A stretch of 64,000 nt of DNA. It comes from Meishania litoralis (GTDB lineage Bacteria > Bacteroidota > Bacteroidia > Flavobacteriales > Flavobacteriaceae). The DNA lies in NCBI RefSeq assembly GCF_042611095.1, contig NZ_JBHFPV010000001.1, positions 1,798,001 through 1,862,000 on the forward strand, written 5' to 3'. Under the pieces are notes generated by a model. The model did not search any database and was not told the DNA's origin. It was given only the letters and a program-made list of their open reading frames with translations. A program made the translations under genes and the position numbers. Positions 33,283-41,793 of this stretch are shown here, one piece after another; within the stretch, counting starts at the first letter, position 1; every line of letters begins with the position of its first letter.

Positions 33283-34545
33283 ATGAAAAAAAGGGATTTT
33301 CTTAAACGTTTGGGACAAGCGGCTGTCGTTTCTCCTTTTCTGCCGATGGACCTTCATGCTCAAAATAGTGTGAATACCAAACCCTATCCGATAGGCAATG
33401 ACGAAGCATTTTGGCAAAGGATACGCGAAGATTACATACTGAAGCCCGATTATATCAACTTGGAGAACGGTTATTATAATTTTGTGCCCCAGCCCACTTT
33501 GAACAGATTTATCGAATATGTGAAAATGGTAAATTATGAGGCTTCATACTATATGCGTACGGTACAGTGGGACAATAAAAGAAGTGTGGCCGATCGTTTG
33601 GCACAACTTGTCAATTGCAATCCCGAAGAATTGGTAATTACGCGAAATACCACTGAGTCATTGGACTTGATTTCAGGAGGTTTTCCATGGAAAAAGGGCG
33701 ATGAGGCCATTTTTGCGGAGCAGGATTATGGTGCCATGCAAGATCATTTCAAGTTGATGGCCGAGAAGTATGGGATCGTGAACAAGATTATTTCGGTTCC
33801 CAACCATCCGAAATCGGATGAGGAGATCGTTGCACTATATAAAGAACAGATAACTTCGAAGACCAAGCTTATCATGGTCTGTCACATGATCAATATTACC
33901 GGACATATTCTTCCCATCCGGAAAATCTGCGATATGGCACACGGTTATGGAGTAGAAGTGATGGTCGATGGCGCCCATTGTGTAGGGCATTTCGATGTTG
34001 ATATAAAGGCACTTGATTGCGACTACTATGGTTCAAGTTTGCATAAATGGCTGAGTACACCTTTGGGTGCAGGGCTTTTATTTGTAAAAAAGGAAAAGAT
34101 TTCAAAATTATGGCCGCTGTTGGCCGAGCATGGCCGTAAACCCGATGATATTAGTCGGTTGAACCATACCGGCACCCATCCGGTGCATACGGATCTGGCC
34201 ATCAATGATGCCATTGATTATCTTGAACTGATAGGAATGGAACGAAAGGAAAAACGGCTTCGCTTCATTCAGCGCTACTGGAGCGATCAACTTCGTGATG
34301 TAGAGCATATAGTTATCAATACGCCGATCGATGAACACCGAAGTTGCGGTATCGCCAATGTCGGTATTTCACACCTGAAACCAGCGGATTTGGCCAAAAC
34401 ATTGATGGAAGAATTCAAGATTTTTACCGTTGCCATAGATGGGGCCAATGTGCACGGTTGCCGAATAACGCCCAATGTCTATACCAGTACCAAAGAATTG
34501 GATGCCTTCGTAGCGGCAATGAAGGCGTTGGCTGCAAGGACTTAG
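33283..34545 (+). CDS. Class V aminotransferase-fold PLP enzyme (isopenicillin-N-epimerase-like), probably exported
   Basis: A 420-residue fold-type I PLP enzyme. The cofactor lysine is Lys255 in YYGSSLHKWLSTP, with the aspartate pair partner in VMVDGAHC (227-233). TRNTTESLDLI (120-130) binds the phosphate region. The N-terminus MKKRDFLKRLGQAAVV...LHAQ resembles a twin-arginine signal in which Lys-Arg replaces Arg-Arg, followed by a possible signal peptidase I site after HAQ. Export of a folded PLP enzyme through Tat is expected if so. Relatives act as cysteine desulfurases, epimerases or lyases; the substrate here is unknown. It stands alone between divergent aqpZ and a convergent dehydrogenase-like gene. 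Confidence 0.87.
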   Translation: MKKRDFLKRLGQAAVVSPFLPMDLHAQNSVNTKPYPIGNDEAFWQRIREDYILKPDYINLENGYYNFVPQPTLNRFIEYVKMVNYEASYYMRTVQWDNKRSVADRLAQLVNCNPEELVITRNTTESLDLISGGFPWKKGDEAIFAEQDYGAMQDHFKLMAEKYGIVNKIISVPNHPKSDEEIVALYKEQITSKTKLIMVCHMINITGHILPIRKICDMAHGYGVEVMVDGAHCVGHFDVDIKALDCDYYGSSLHKWLSTPLGAGLLFVKKEKISKLWPLLAEHGRKPDDISRLNHTGTHPVHTDLAINDAIDYLELIGMERKEKRLRFIQRYWSDQLRDVEHIVINTPIDEHRSCGIANVGISHLKPADLAKTLMEEFKIFTVAIDGANVHGCRITPNVYTSTKELDAFVAAMKALAART

Positions 34546-34604
34546 AAACAGCAATTGCCGGTCGTCTTAAGAACTGTTCAACTCGAAGTGATTATTGAAC
34601 CATA

Positions 34605-36041
34605 TTACCTCAGGGATAGGTCATCGGCAATCTCATCGGGCGTTTTAAGATGCGGTCTTGTCTTTCTTTTTTCCATCGATGCCAACCGACTTTCATCAAA
34701 CTTGGCCTTATCTTCGGTGTAGCGTACCCGCCAGATCTTTCCCTGCTTTGATTCGGAGATATATAAAGAGCCGTCAGGTCCTTCAGCTAGCCCCATGGGC
34801 CTATATTTGGCATCCTGCATTATGTTCAAGGTATCCTTACCCGTAAAACCATCGGCAAAAACTTCCCATTCGCCAGTTGGTTTTCCGTCATTAAATGGTA
34901 CAAAAGCGACAATATACCCCGCTTGCGGATAAGGAGCACGGTTCGTGGATCCATGGAAGGCGATAAAGGCACCTTTTTTATATCGTTCGGGAAATTGGTC
35001 ACCCTTATAAAACAACAAATCGTTGGGGGCCCAGTGCGCGGGTAGACCCATGAGCGGGTCTTTATATTCCTTTGCCTCTTTCTTTCCGTCACCGCCATAT
35101 TCGGGGGCGAGCATTTTTTTCTTTTTGAAATGATCGTAATAGGTATAGGGCCACCCAAAGTCATCGCCTTTTTCGATTTTCATAAACTCTTCGGCGGGCA
35201 AAACGGCCTGTTCCCATTTGCTATAAAAATGCGGTGCATGGTTGTGCAGATAGTCGCGCCCATGTTGTACGGCATACAAACTATTGTCTTCATCGTTCCA
35301 CGAAATACCGACAACACTGCGTATACCTGTAGCGAACATTTCTCCATCCGCTTGAAACTGCCCTAGTTTGTTCTCATCGAATTTCCAAATACTTCCTAGT
35401 TCGCTGCGAAGCGGACATGGATGCATGCCTTTCACATTACCGGGTTGTGAATTTTGGTCTTCACAGGCATTCGTCGGGGCACTGAAGGTAACGTACATGT
35501 TGCCCTTATTATCGAAGGCCAGACATTTGGCGTTATGCCATCTTTTTGGAAATTGATCTGTAACGATAATTTCAGGAATTCCTTTGGGTACGAGCTGGCC
35601 CGGGGTAAGCTCTTGCCGATATACGACCTGCTCGGAACTAAAATAAAGATAGCCGTTATGAATACGCATTTCGGTGCCGAAATTGCCGTCGTTCGGATAA
35701 TCGCCCCAACGTTCAAAAATATCGGCACGCCCGTCTCCTGTAGTATCTCGAAGTGCCATATTGCCATTTCTGCCCGTTTCGGTACGTAGCTTGACATAAA
35801 TATCGCCATTGTCCCTAATGGCCAAATGTCGCGCCGCGCCGATACTATCGGCGACCACTATGGCTTCAAACCCATCTGGAAAGTAAAGCCCCCCATTGAC
35901 TTCTTCGGCATTGCTAGCCGTATTCTTTTTATTGTCGATTTCATTTTTCGCTGGTAAATCGGTTTGGGCATTCTTTTCCTGATTTTTACAGTTGATCAAA
36001 AAAAAGCCTATAAAACCGATTAAAAATATTCTTGATCGCAT
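34605..36041 (-). CDS. Sorbosone/glucose-dehydrogenase-like beta-propeller lipoprotein
   Basis: A 478-residue exported protein with a lipobox at Cys18 (FFLINC). The body shows the repeated beta-strand and Gly-Asp pattern of the soluble PQQ sugar dehydrogenase/L-sorbosone dehydrogenase six-bladed propeller: HLAIRDNGDIYVK, YAVQHGRDYL, DFGWPYTYYD and PMGLAEGPDGSLYISES. The catalytic-region HGRD and the GWP motif are conserved, but no haem c motif (CxxCH) is attached. It probably oxidises a sugar or aldose derivative in the periplasm if PQQ is available; no PQQ biosynthesis gene is in view. Propeller folds with other roles cannot be excluded. Confidence 0.82.
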   Translation of the reverse strand: MRSRIFLIGFIGFFLINCKNQEKNAQTDLPAKNEIDNKKNTASNAEEVNGGLYFPDGFEAIVVADSIGAARHLAIRDNGDIYVKLRTETGRNGNMALRDTTGDGRADIFERWGDYPNDGNFGTEMRIHNGYLYFSSEQVVYRQELTPGQLVPKGIPEIIVTDQFPKRWHNAKCLAFDNKGNMYVTFSAPTNACEDQNSQPGNVKGMHPCPLRSELGSIWKFDENKLGQFQADGEMFATGIRSVVGISWNDEDNSLYAVQHGRDYLHNHAPHFYSKWEQAVLPAEEFMKIEKGDDFGWPYTYYDHFKKKKMLAPEYGGDGKKEAKEYKDPLMGLPAHWAPNDLLFYKGDQFPERYKKGAFIAFHGSTNRAPYPQAGYIVAFVPFNDGKPTGEWEVFADGFTGKDTLNIMQDAKYRPMGLAEGPDGSLYISESKQGKIWRVRYTEDKAKFDESRLASMEKRKTRPHLKTPDEIADDLSLR

Positions 36042-36304
36042 GAATTCAATTTTGATATCCCTTAAATCAGTCGTAAATATAAACTTCTAGCGGCATTACC
36101 TATCCGTTTGGCTAAAGAATATCCGTTCATTTCAATTTCCATGGCCGTCTGAACGCGATTCCGCTTTTGGATCATTACAATGATTTGCCGTTTTGATTTT
36201 TGCAGGTTTTCATTCGTAGGGAACAAAAAAGATGTTGGCTACCTGATAAATATCATAGGACGGATTTTTAAAACAGCTTATTTTCAATGTTTTAACCTTA
36301 CGTC

Positions 36305-37027
36305 ATGGAAATCAAAAAAAACCCGAAAGCCGATTTGAACAAGGATAGCGGCCTGTTTTTTGTCATAGGCCTGACCTTGGTTTTATTCATAACCTGGATG
36401 GCCTTGGAGCATAAGACCTACCCAAAGGAAAATTTGGCCGTGGCCGCGATGAACGTATCCGATGAATTGAAAGAGGAAGTTCCAATAACCGAAACGATAA
36501 AGACCCCGCCACCGCCACCGCCCCCTTCCGCCCCTGAAGTGATTGAAATCGTGGAAGATGCCGCCGAAATAGAGGAGACTATCATCGAGAGTACCGAAAT
36601 TAGCCAAGAAACCGTGATAAAGGATGTTGTTGAAGTCGATGATGTTGCCGTCGAAGAAGTTGAAGAAGAAATTTCGGTACCTTTTGCGGTAATAGAGAAC
36701 GTACCCATTTATCCGGGTTGCGAGGGTGCGAAAAATAATGATGAACGAAAAGCATGTTTTCAGCAAAAAATGCAGCAACATATCGTAAAAGAGTTCCATT
36801 ATCCCGACTTGGCCGTTGAACTGAACATACAAGGCAAGGTCTATGTGCAGTTCGCCATAGACTCCAAAGGAAAAATAACGGATATCAGAACACGGGGCCC
36901 CGATAAGAATTTGGAGCGAGAGGCCGCCCGTATCATAGCCCTTTTGCCGCAAATGACGCCGGGTACTCAGAGAGGTATGGCGGTAAAGGTGCCTTACAGT
37001 ATACCCGTCAGTTTTAAATTGGAGTAG
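36305..37027 (+). CDS. TonB-family energy transducer
   Basis: A 240-residue periplasm-spanning protein that links the inner-membrane proton motive force to outer-membrane TonB-dependent receptors. It has a single N-terminal helix (about 17-33), the proline run PPPPPPPSAP (68-77), a long acidic Glu/Val linker (78-125), and a C-terminal TonB domain (about 150-240) containing LNIQGKVYVQFAIDSKGKI and ending VPYSIPVSFKLE. No ExbB/ExbD or receptor gene is adjacent, as is common for stand-alone TonB paralogs in Bacteroidota. The 263-base gap upstream shows no exact TAnnTTTG element. Confidence 0.92.
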   Translation: MEIKKNPKADLNKDSGLFFVIGLTLVLFITWMALEHKTYPKENLAVAAMNVSDELKEEVPITETIKTPPPPPPPSAPEVIEIVEDAAEIEETIIESTEISQETVIKDVVEVDDVAVEEVEEEISVPFAVIENVPIYPGCEGAKNNDERKACFQQKMQQHIVKEFHYPDLAVELNIQGKVYVQFAIDSKGKITDIRTRGPDKNLEREAARIIALLPQMTPGTQRGMAVKVPYSIPVSFKLE

Positions 37028-37082
37028 CTAAGCTAGATTTGTTGTCGAGTTTTGCAACTAGGATAGAAAAAGAGTAGATGGC

Positions 37083-37982
37083 TCATTGCGCATTCCTATA
37101 ATCATCAAGCTTTTGAGGCCCTTCCAATAAAATACGGACTACCCGAAGAATGCCATCATCGGTAGTGGCGATCTGCCACTTGATCAGCGAAATTTTTCCG
37201 TTTTCTATTTCGATGCCCGTAATACTTCTTGGGTGTACACAACTTCCGTCGTTAAAAAAGGGAATATCGCCGGGTTCGGGAAATCGCGGTCGGTGCGTAT
37301 GGCCGACTATGGTTATCAGAAGGTTGTTGCGCAGGATCCATTTCTTGATGCGTTTTTCCAATTTTATAAGCTCCTTGTAATTTTTCGCCGGGCTGGTTGG
37401 ATCGGCAATGCCCCATACTTGAAGCGGTTTCCATAGCACACGCACTAAAAATCGGCTCCATCGCCAAAAAGTGTAGTTCCACCAATCCGCTTGGTGGCCA
37501 TGGGCCATAAAAATTTCTTGTTGTGTTTCGGTATGCCGTAATATTAAAGCTTCACTATAAGTTATCCCTTTGAAAAGTTCTTTGTCCTTGTCCTCGATCG
37601 GTTCATAATAGCTTGAAAGATGTTTTTTTACATAATCGGGGTCTTTGTAGACCATGTCGTGATTGCCCCACACCATATGTAATCTATCTCGGTGATGAAA
37701 TAGCCTTAGAAGTTCGTAAACGTTTTTATGAGCCTCAAAAATGGATTCGAAGTTCAGATTCTCCCAAAGCTCATCACCATCACCAAGTTCGCAATAGTTG
37801 AATCCTTCATTGAAATAATACTTTAGCGCATGATAATAAATGTTGCGATTGTTCGCAAAATCATCCGCGAAGCTGTTATCGCCACGATGGCAGTCACTAA
37901 AGAGTATGAATTTTGAAGTATCATCAAAGGGTACAATTTTGGCATTTTGATACGCTCGGGTCAGTCTAAAGTTCGATGACAT
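37083..37982 (-). CDS. Calcineurin-like metallophosphoesterase (LpxH-like fold)
   Basis: A 299-residue cytoplasmic phosphoesterase. The metal-binding motifs are Asp30-x-His32 (FSDCHRGDN), GDGDE (67-71), GNHD (106-109), a later MAHGHQADWW and the GHTH motif near 220. The layout and the YEPIEDKDKELFKG/GWHR-like spacing are closer to UDP-2,3-diacylglucosamine hydrolase-type enzymes than to exonuclease SbcD, but it is longer than LpxH. The substrate is therefore left open. It is convergent with tonB and divergent from the GAF-domain gene at 38180. Confidence 0.85.
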   Translation of the reverse strand: MSSNFRLTRAYQNAKIVPFDDTSKFILFSDCHRGDNSFADDFANNRNIYYHALKYYFNEGFNYCELGDGDELWENLNFESIFEAHKNVYELLRLFHHRDRLHMVWGNHDMVYKDPDYVKKHLSSYYEPIEDKDKELFKGITYSEALILRHTETQQEIFMAHGHQADWWNYTFWRWSRFLVRVLWKPLQVWGIADPTSPAKNYKELIKLEKRIKKWILRNNLLITIVGHTHRPRFPEPGDIPFFNDGSCVHPRSITGIEIENGKISLIKWQIATTDDGILRVVRILLEGPQKLDDYRNAQ

Positions 37983-38051
37983 TGTATTAATTTAATGAAA
38001 GCAGGTAACGATTATGTAGCATTATTTCAAAAACACATTGTACAACTTCAA

Positions 38052-38080
38052 TATTCATTGGCCATTTCATTTAATGAATA
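38052..38080. promoter_or_regulatory. Possible operator: inverted repeat in a divergent promoter region
   Basis: TATTCATT at 38052-38059 and AATGAATA at 38073-38080 are exact inverted copies separated by 13 bases, inside the 197-base gap between the divergent metallophosphoesterase and GAF-domain genes. A near-palindrome CCATTGAATGG lies just downstream. The arrangement suits a dimeric regulator, but no regulator gene is linked. Confidence 0.3.
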
Positions 38081-38179
38081 GTGCACTGCTGAACCATTGA
38101 ATGGCGCAAGTTGACAGTGTTTAACATAAAGATATCCATTCTTTTGTAAATTTATCGTTGTTTTCAAGACTAAAGAGGT

Positions 38180-40555
38180 ATGGGGTTCAATAACATTGGG
38201 GAGTCGCCGTTGACGCAGTATATCAGTTTCAACAAATTGTTGGAACAATATGATGCCATGGCCGAAGGCGATGACGAATTCTTGGCCAAAAAAGCCAAGG
38301 CCATTTTAAAGGCCCAAGAACCTTATCCAGAATTAAGAAGTGGTTTTCAAGACGTTTCGTTATTGAAAGAACACGAAGACCTCATACGTTTGATCCTTCA
38401 GGATACGTTTCCCGAGGTATTGACCAACAACGAAATAAAAACGGCTTCCCTTCCGTTTAACAATGTTGTTTTTAACGCTACGAAACGTTTTCAAAAAATA
38501 GTTAAGGACGCCGGCAATAATTTCGTGCCCCGCATGCGTGAATTGCCCGAGCATGAAATGTACATTGCCGTATGTACCGTTATCCTGAATTTTCATTATG
38601 GGTTCAACCTCGATTTTAAGAGACCTTTTTTTTACGACATACCTGATTCAAAGGGTATAATCAGGCATTATCGCATTCTATACAATGCCGATTTTATGGA
38701 AATAATACCAACGGATAAAGCCAAGAAATTATCTCAGGATGACATCGACGAGTTATTGGACAATTACGGCAATATCGAACTTTGGAAAGAAAAAATACCG
38801 CCCCAAAGCTTTATTTCAAAAGGGTTCATTATTTCAAGCATGTTCGATGTCACGGTCGAACATTCCATTTCAGAGATCAAATCAAGTCTTATAGCCAGTA
38901 ACAAACGACAGAGTGCCGGCTTTATGGAGCATTTAGGAGAGACTTTTAGGTCATTCTTCAACATTCAAGACATAAATGCCGGTTTCGTTGTCTACCATGC
39001 GGCCAACAATCAATTCGAAAGGGTGCATGGCCATGGTATCAAAAGTGTTCTCTTAGGAAAAGAAGATCAGGTTTCTTGTGGTAAGATTCTCTGCCGCTCC
39101 TCATATAAGGCCCTTCTTAAAGATAACAAGTACTTCGCGATTTCAGACGTCGAAAAGTATTATAGAGCCTCAAAGGGCGGACAGCCTTATAAAAACTTAA
39201 AAGAAGAAGGCGTCAAAAGCGCGATATTCGCCCCGATAGCTACCGAGGGCGACTTATTGGGTGTTCTTGAGCTGACATCTCCGAACAAGAATGAGCTTAA
39301 TAGCGTGAATGCCCAGAAGCTGGACCATATCATGCCCTTTATCGTTACTGCAGTTTTGCGTTCCAAGACTGAAGAAGAAAATCTAATCGATGCGGTAATC
39401 CAAAATGAATGTACTTCGGTACATTCTTCCGTTTATTGGCGTTTTCAAGAAGAGGCCAAACATTTTATCCGTAATAATTTGGAAGGTAGACATTCTACAT
39501 TCAGAGAAGTTGTTTTCAAGAATGTCACCCCCCTATATGGCCAAATAGACATTAAAAACTCTTCAGATGCCAGAAATAAGGCTATTCAGCGTGATTTGAT
39601 GATTCAACTTTCAATGATCAAAAGTGTTTTGTTGAAAGCATTTCAGACCAAAAGTTTGCCTGTTTATGAAGAATTGATATTTAGGATCAACGATCACATA
39701 AATGATATAAAAGAAGCTTTACATACCAATAGTGAACAATCTATTTTTCAATTTATCAAAGATGAAATCACTCCAATTTTTGAGCATCTAAAAAAATCCG
39801 ATGAAGAATTGAAAAGTGCCATAGTCGACTATGAATCTCAAATCGATATGACCACTGATTCCTATTATGACCATCGTCGCAATTATGACGAAAGTGTTAT
39901 GGAGATAAACGAGAAACTTACTTCGTTGATCGACAAAAGACAAGAGGAGGCCCAAGATATGTTTCCCCATTATTTTGAACGTTATAAAACCGATGGGGTC
40001 GAGCATAATATGTACATAGGCGCTTCGATCGTCAGTGATGACAGTTTCGATCCAATTTATATCAATAACCTTAGACTTTGGCAATTACAGATCATGTGTG
40101 AGATGGAGAACGTTCATTATGGCCTTAAACAAGAATTGCCTGTACCGTTAAATGTTTCTTCGTTGATTTTGGTTTATAACACTTCGTTGGCCATACGTTT
40201 TCGTATGGACGAAAAGAGGTTTGATGTTGATGGCACCTATAACGCCAGATATGAAATCATCAAGAAAAGAATCGATAAATCTTTTATAAAAGGTACTACC
40301 GAAAGGCTTACGCAACCAGGAAAAATGGTCGTGGTCTACTCTCAAAAAAGCGATGAACTTGAGTATTTGAGATATATCAAGTTTTTGAAATCCAAAGGTT
40401 GTTTTTCGGGAAAAGTCGAAATAGTGGAGCTGGATGGTCTGCAGGGTGTTTCAGGTCTAAAGGCCATTCGTGCGGATATTTTGTATACCACAAGAAATAC
40501 AGCAAAGGAAAAGACTTTTACATATGACGACCTCATGGAAGAACTTAAGGCTTAA
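38180..40555 (+). CDS. Large GAF-domain protein of unknown function
   Basis: A 791-residue cytoplasmic protein. A GAF-like ligand-binding domain covers about 240-400, with FVVYHAANNQFERVHG as its first strands and FAPIATEGDLLGVLELTS (about 349-366) as its core. The N-terminal 230 residues and the long helical C-terminal half (about 400-790) match no family I can name. There is no attached kinase, cyclase or output domain, so it is a sensor or regulator of unknown output. It ends tail to tail with the HD/PycTM-type gene, sharing a TTAA between the two stop codons. The conserved proximity in flavobacteria that I recall would suggest a joint role, which would need a synteny check. Confidence 0.75.
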   Translation: MGFNNIGESPLTQYISFNKLLEQYDAMAEGDDEFLAKKAKAILKAQEPYPELRSGFQDVSLLKEHEDLIRLILQDTFPEVLTNNEIKTASLPFNNVVFNATKRFQKIVKDAGNNFVPRMRELPEHEMYIAVCTVILNFHYGFNLDFKRPFFYDIPDSKGIIRHYRILYNADFMEIIPTDKAKKLSQDDIDELLDNYGNIELWKEKIPPQSFISKGFIISSMFDVTVEHSISEIKSSLIASNKRQSAGFMEHLGETFRSFFNIQDINAGFVVYHAANNQFERVHGHGIKSVLLGKEDQVSCGKILCRSSYKALLKDNKYFAISDVEKYYRASKGGQPYKNLKEEGVKSAIFAPIATEGDLLGVLELTSPNKNELNSVNAQKLDHIMPFIVTAVLRSKTEEENLIDAVIQNECTSVHSSVYWRFQEEAKHFIRNNLEGRHSTFREVVFKNVTPLYGQIDIKNSSDARNKAIQRDLMIQLSMIKSVLLKAFQTKSLPVYEELIFRINDHINDIKEALHTNSEQSIFQFIKDEITPIFEHLKKSDEELKSAIVDYESQIDMTTDSYYDHRRNYDESVMEINEKLTSLIDKRQEEAQDMFPHYFERYKTDGVEHNMYIGASIVSDDSFDPIYINNLRLWQLQIMCEMENVHYGLKQELPVPLNVSSLILVYNTSLAIRFRMDEKRFDVDGTYNARYEIIKKRIDKSFIKGTTERLTQPGKMVVVYSQKSDELEYLRYIKFLKSKGCFSGKVEIVELDGLQGVSGLKAIRADILYTTRNTAKEKTFTYDDLMEELKA

Positions 40556-41754
40556 GTCGGTAGATCTATGATTCTATCCGGGCCATAATATTTAAGGGCT
40601 ACGAAAAAAGCGATGGTCGATAGTATGATGCCTATCATGAAAATGGTATACGTCCAACGCAGCAACTTATATTTTTTGTCCAATACCACGCCCAAAAAAT
40701 AAAGGTCTTTTGTCAAGCTATTGTAAACGTAGGCTTGATCTTTGATCAATTCTTGTATGGCCCATTCATAGTCGGGCAATTTCATTTTGTGGAAATTACC
40801 GAAGAAAAGTAGATTCACTTTTTTATCCTTGACGTCGGCCTTGGTAAATTCTCCACTGGTAACATTGGGTCTTGTGGCCAATACCGACATTACCATTGAA
40901 ACTATACTGAAGAGCACAAAAATACCCGTAGGATAGATAAGGTAATCGTTTGTAGGATTATCTAATTTCGGAATCAAGTTGGTCAACAACAAAGAAATGA
41001 TAATGGCATTTACCGAAAGTAAAATATTGGCCTTTGTGTCGGCAATATCACTTAATTTCAAATGGTTGCGCATAGTGACCCGGAACATGGTCTGGATACC
41101 GCGCTCCGGACTTTGATTTTTGAGCTTGACCTTCAGTTCTTCCTTGCTTCTTGTCTTTCTTTGCTTTTTAAGGTTTTTGACAAGCTTTTTAAGATTTTTG
41201 TCCTTTCCCTTTTGCCAGTTTTTGATTGCATAATCGGTATAGAAACGATGTTGTGTTTGAAACATCTTGATGTTGGCCTTTCGCCATTCCTTTGATGAAT
41301 AGTTTGCAATACCCAAGAGGGTTAGCTCTTGGCGCAACATTTCCGAAGTATCCGCATAACTGGTTTGGGCAAAATGCGAAGAGTCCGCATCGCGCAGAAT
41401 CTCTTCCATGATATTCTGAGGCTTATGGTCTTGTCTGGTGGCCATAATAAGATCACAAACGCCTTGTATCGATTTTTCTTCGAATTTCTCGTTTTCCAGA
41501 AACTTTCTTGCTATGGCACAGCTTGAGATCTCATGGTCTTCGCTGCCTTGGGTATACCCCGTATCATGAAACCATGCGGCCAAAGTGATTAGATCATTTT
41601 CTTTGGGTTTTAGGTTATGTTCGTCAAGTAATTCTTTAGTACTTTTAACGACTCTTTGGGTATGCCTTAAATTATGGTAGAGATAGTTATTGCCTAGATC
41701 ATTGGAGAGCATTTTGGTGACAAAATCTTCGGTCTTTAAAACGAGGTCTGACAT
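40552..41754 (-). CDS. HD phosphohydrolase fused to Pycsar-effector-type membrane domain (DUF5706/PycTM)
   Basis: A 400-residue two-part protein. The N-terminal half (1-185) is an HD-domain phosphohydrolase with His31, the His63-Asp64 pair (WFHDTGY) and Asp122, a full set of metal ligands. A basic linker (185-215) leads to a C-terminal domain (about 225-390) with LSDIADTKANILLSVNAIII and three predicted helices (243-261, 272-293, 366-388), which fits the DUF5706/PycTM effector family of the Pycsar antiphage systems. Fusion to HD rather than pairing with a uridylate or cytidylate cyclase is notable. The HD part could degrade the nucleotide that the membrane part senses. No cyclase is in the window. 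Confidence 0.82.
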   Translation of the reverse strand: MSDLVLKTEDFVTKMLSNDLGNNYLYHNLRHTQRVVKSTKELLDEHNLKPKENDLITLAAWFHDTGYTQGSEDHEISSCAIARKFLENEKFEEKSIQGVCDLIMATRQDHKPQNIMEEILRDADSSHFAQTSYADTSEMLRQELTLLGIANYSSKEWRKANIKMFQTQHRFYTDYAIKNWQKGKDKNLKKLVKNLKKQRKTRSKEELKVKLKNQSPERGIQTMFRVTMRNHLKLSDIADTKANILLSVNAIIISLLLTNLIPKLDNPTNDYLIYPTGIFVLFSIVSMVMSVLATRPNVTSGEFTKADVKDKKVNLLFFGNFHKMKLPDYEWAIQELIKDQAYVYNSLTKDLYFLGVVLDKKYKLLRWTYTIFMIGIILSTIAFFVALKYYGPDRIIDLPT

Positions 41755-41793
41755 TAGTATTTTATTACAATCCCAAATTACAAAATTTTAATT

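Noticed and set aside
36418..36708. A Ser/Thr-rich minus-strand frame resembling a surface protein
   Set aside because: It is the mirror of the TonB Glu/Val linker in another frame and has no signal peptide.
36383..36952. A 189-codon minus-strand open frame
   Set aside because: Antisense to tonB; its low-complexity composition mirrors the acidic and proline-rich linker of TonB.
40552..41754. A complete Pycsar anti-phage system
   Set aside because: No nucleotide cyclase is encoded near the PycTM-like protein, and the HD fusion form is probably a chromosomal housekeeping gene, so it is reported only as a related module.
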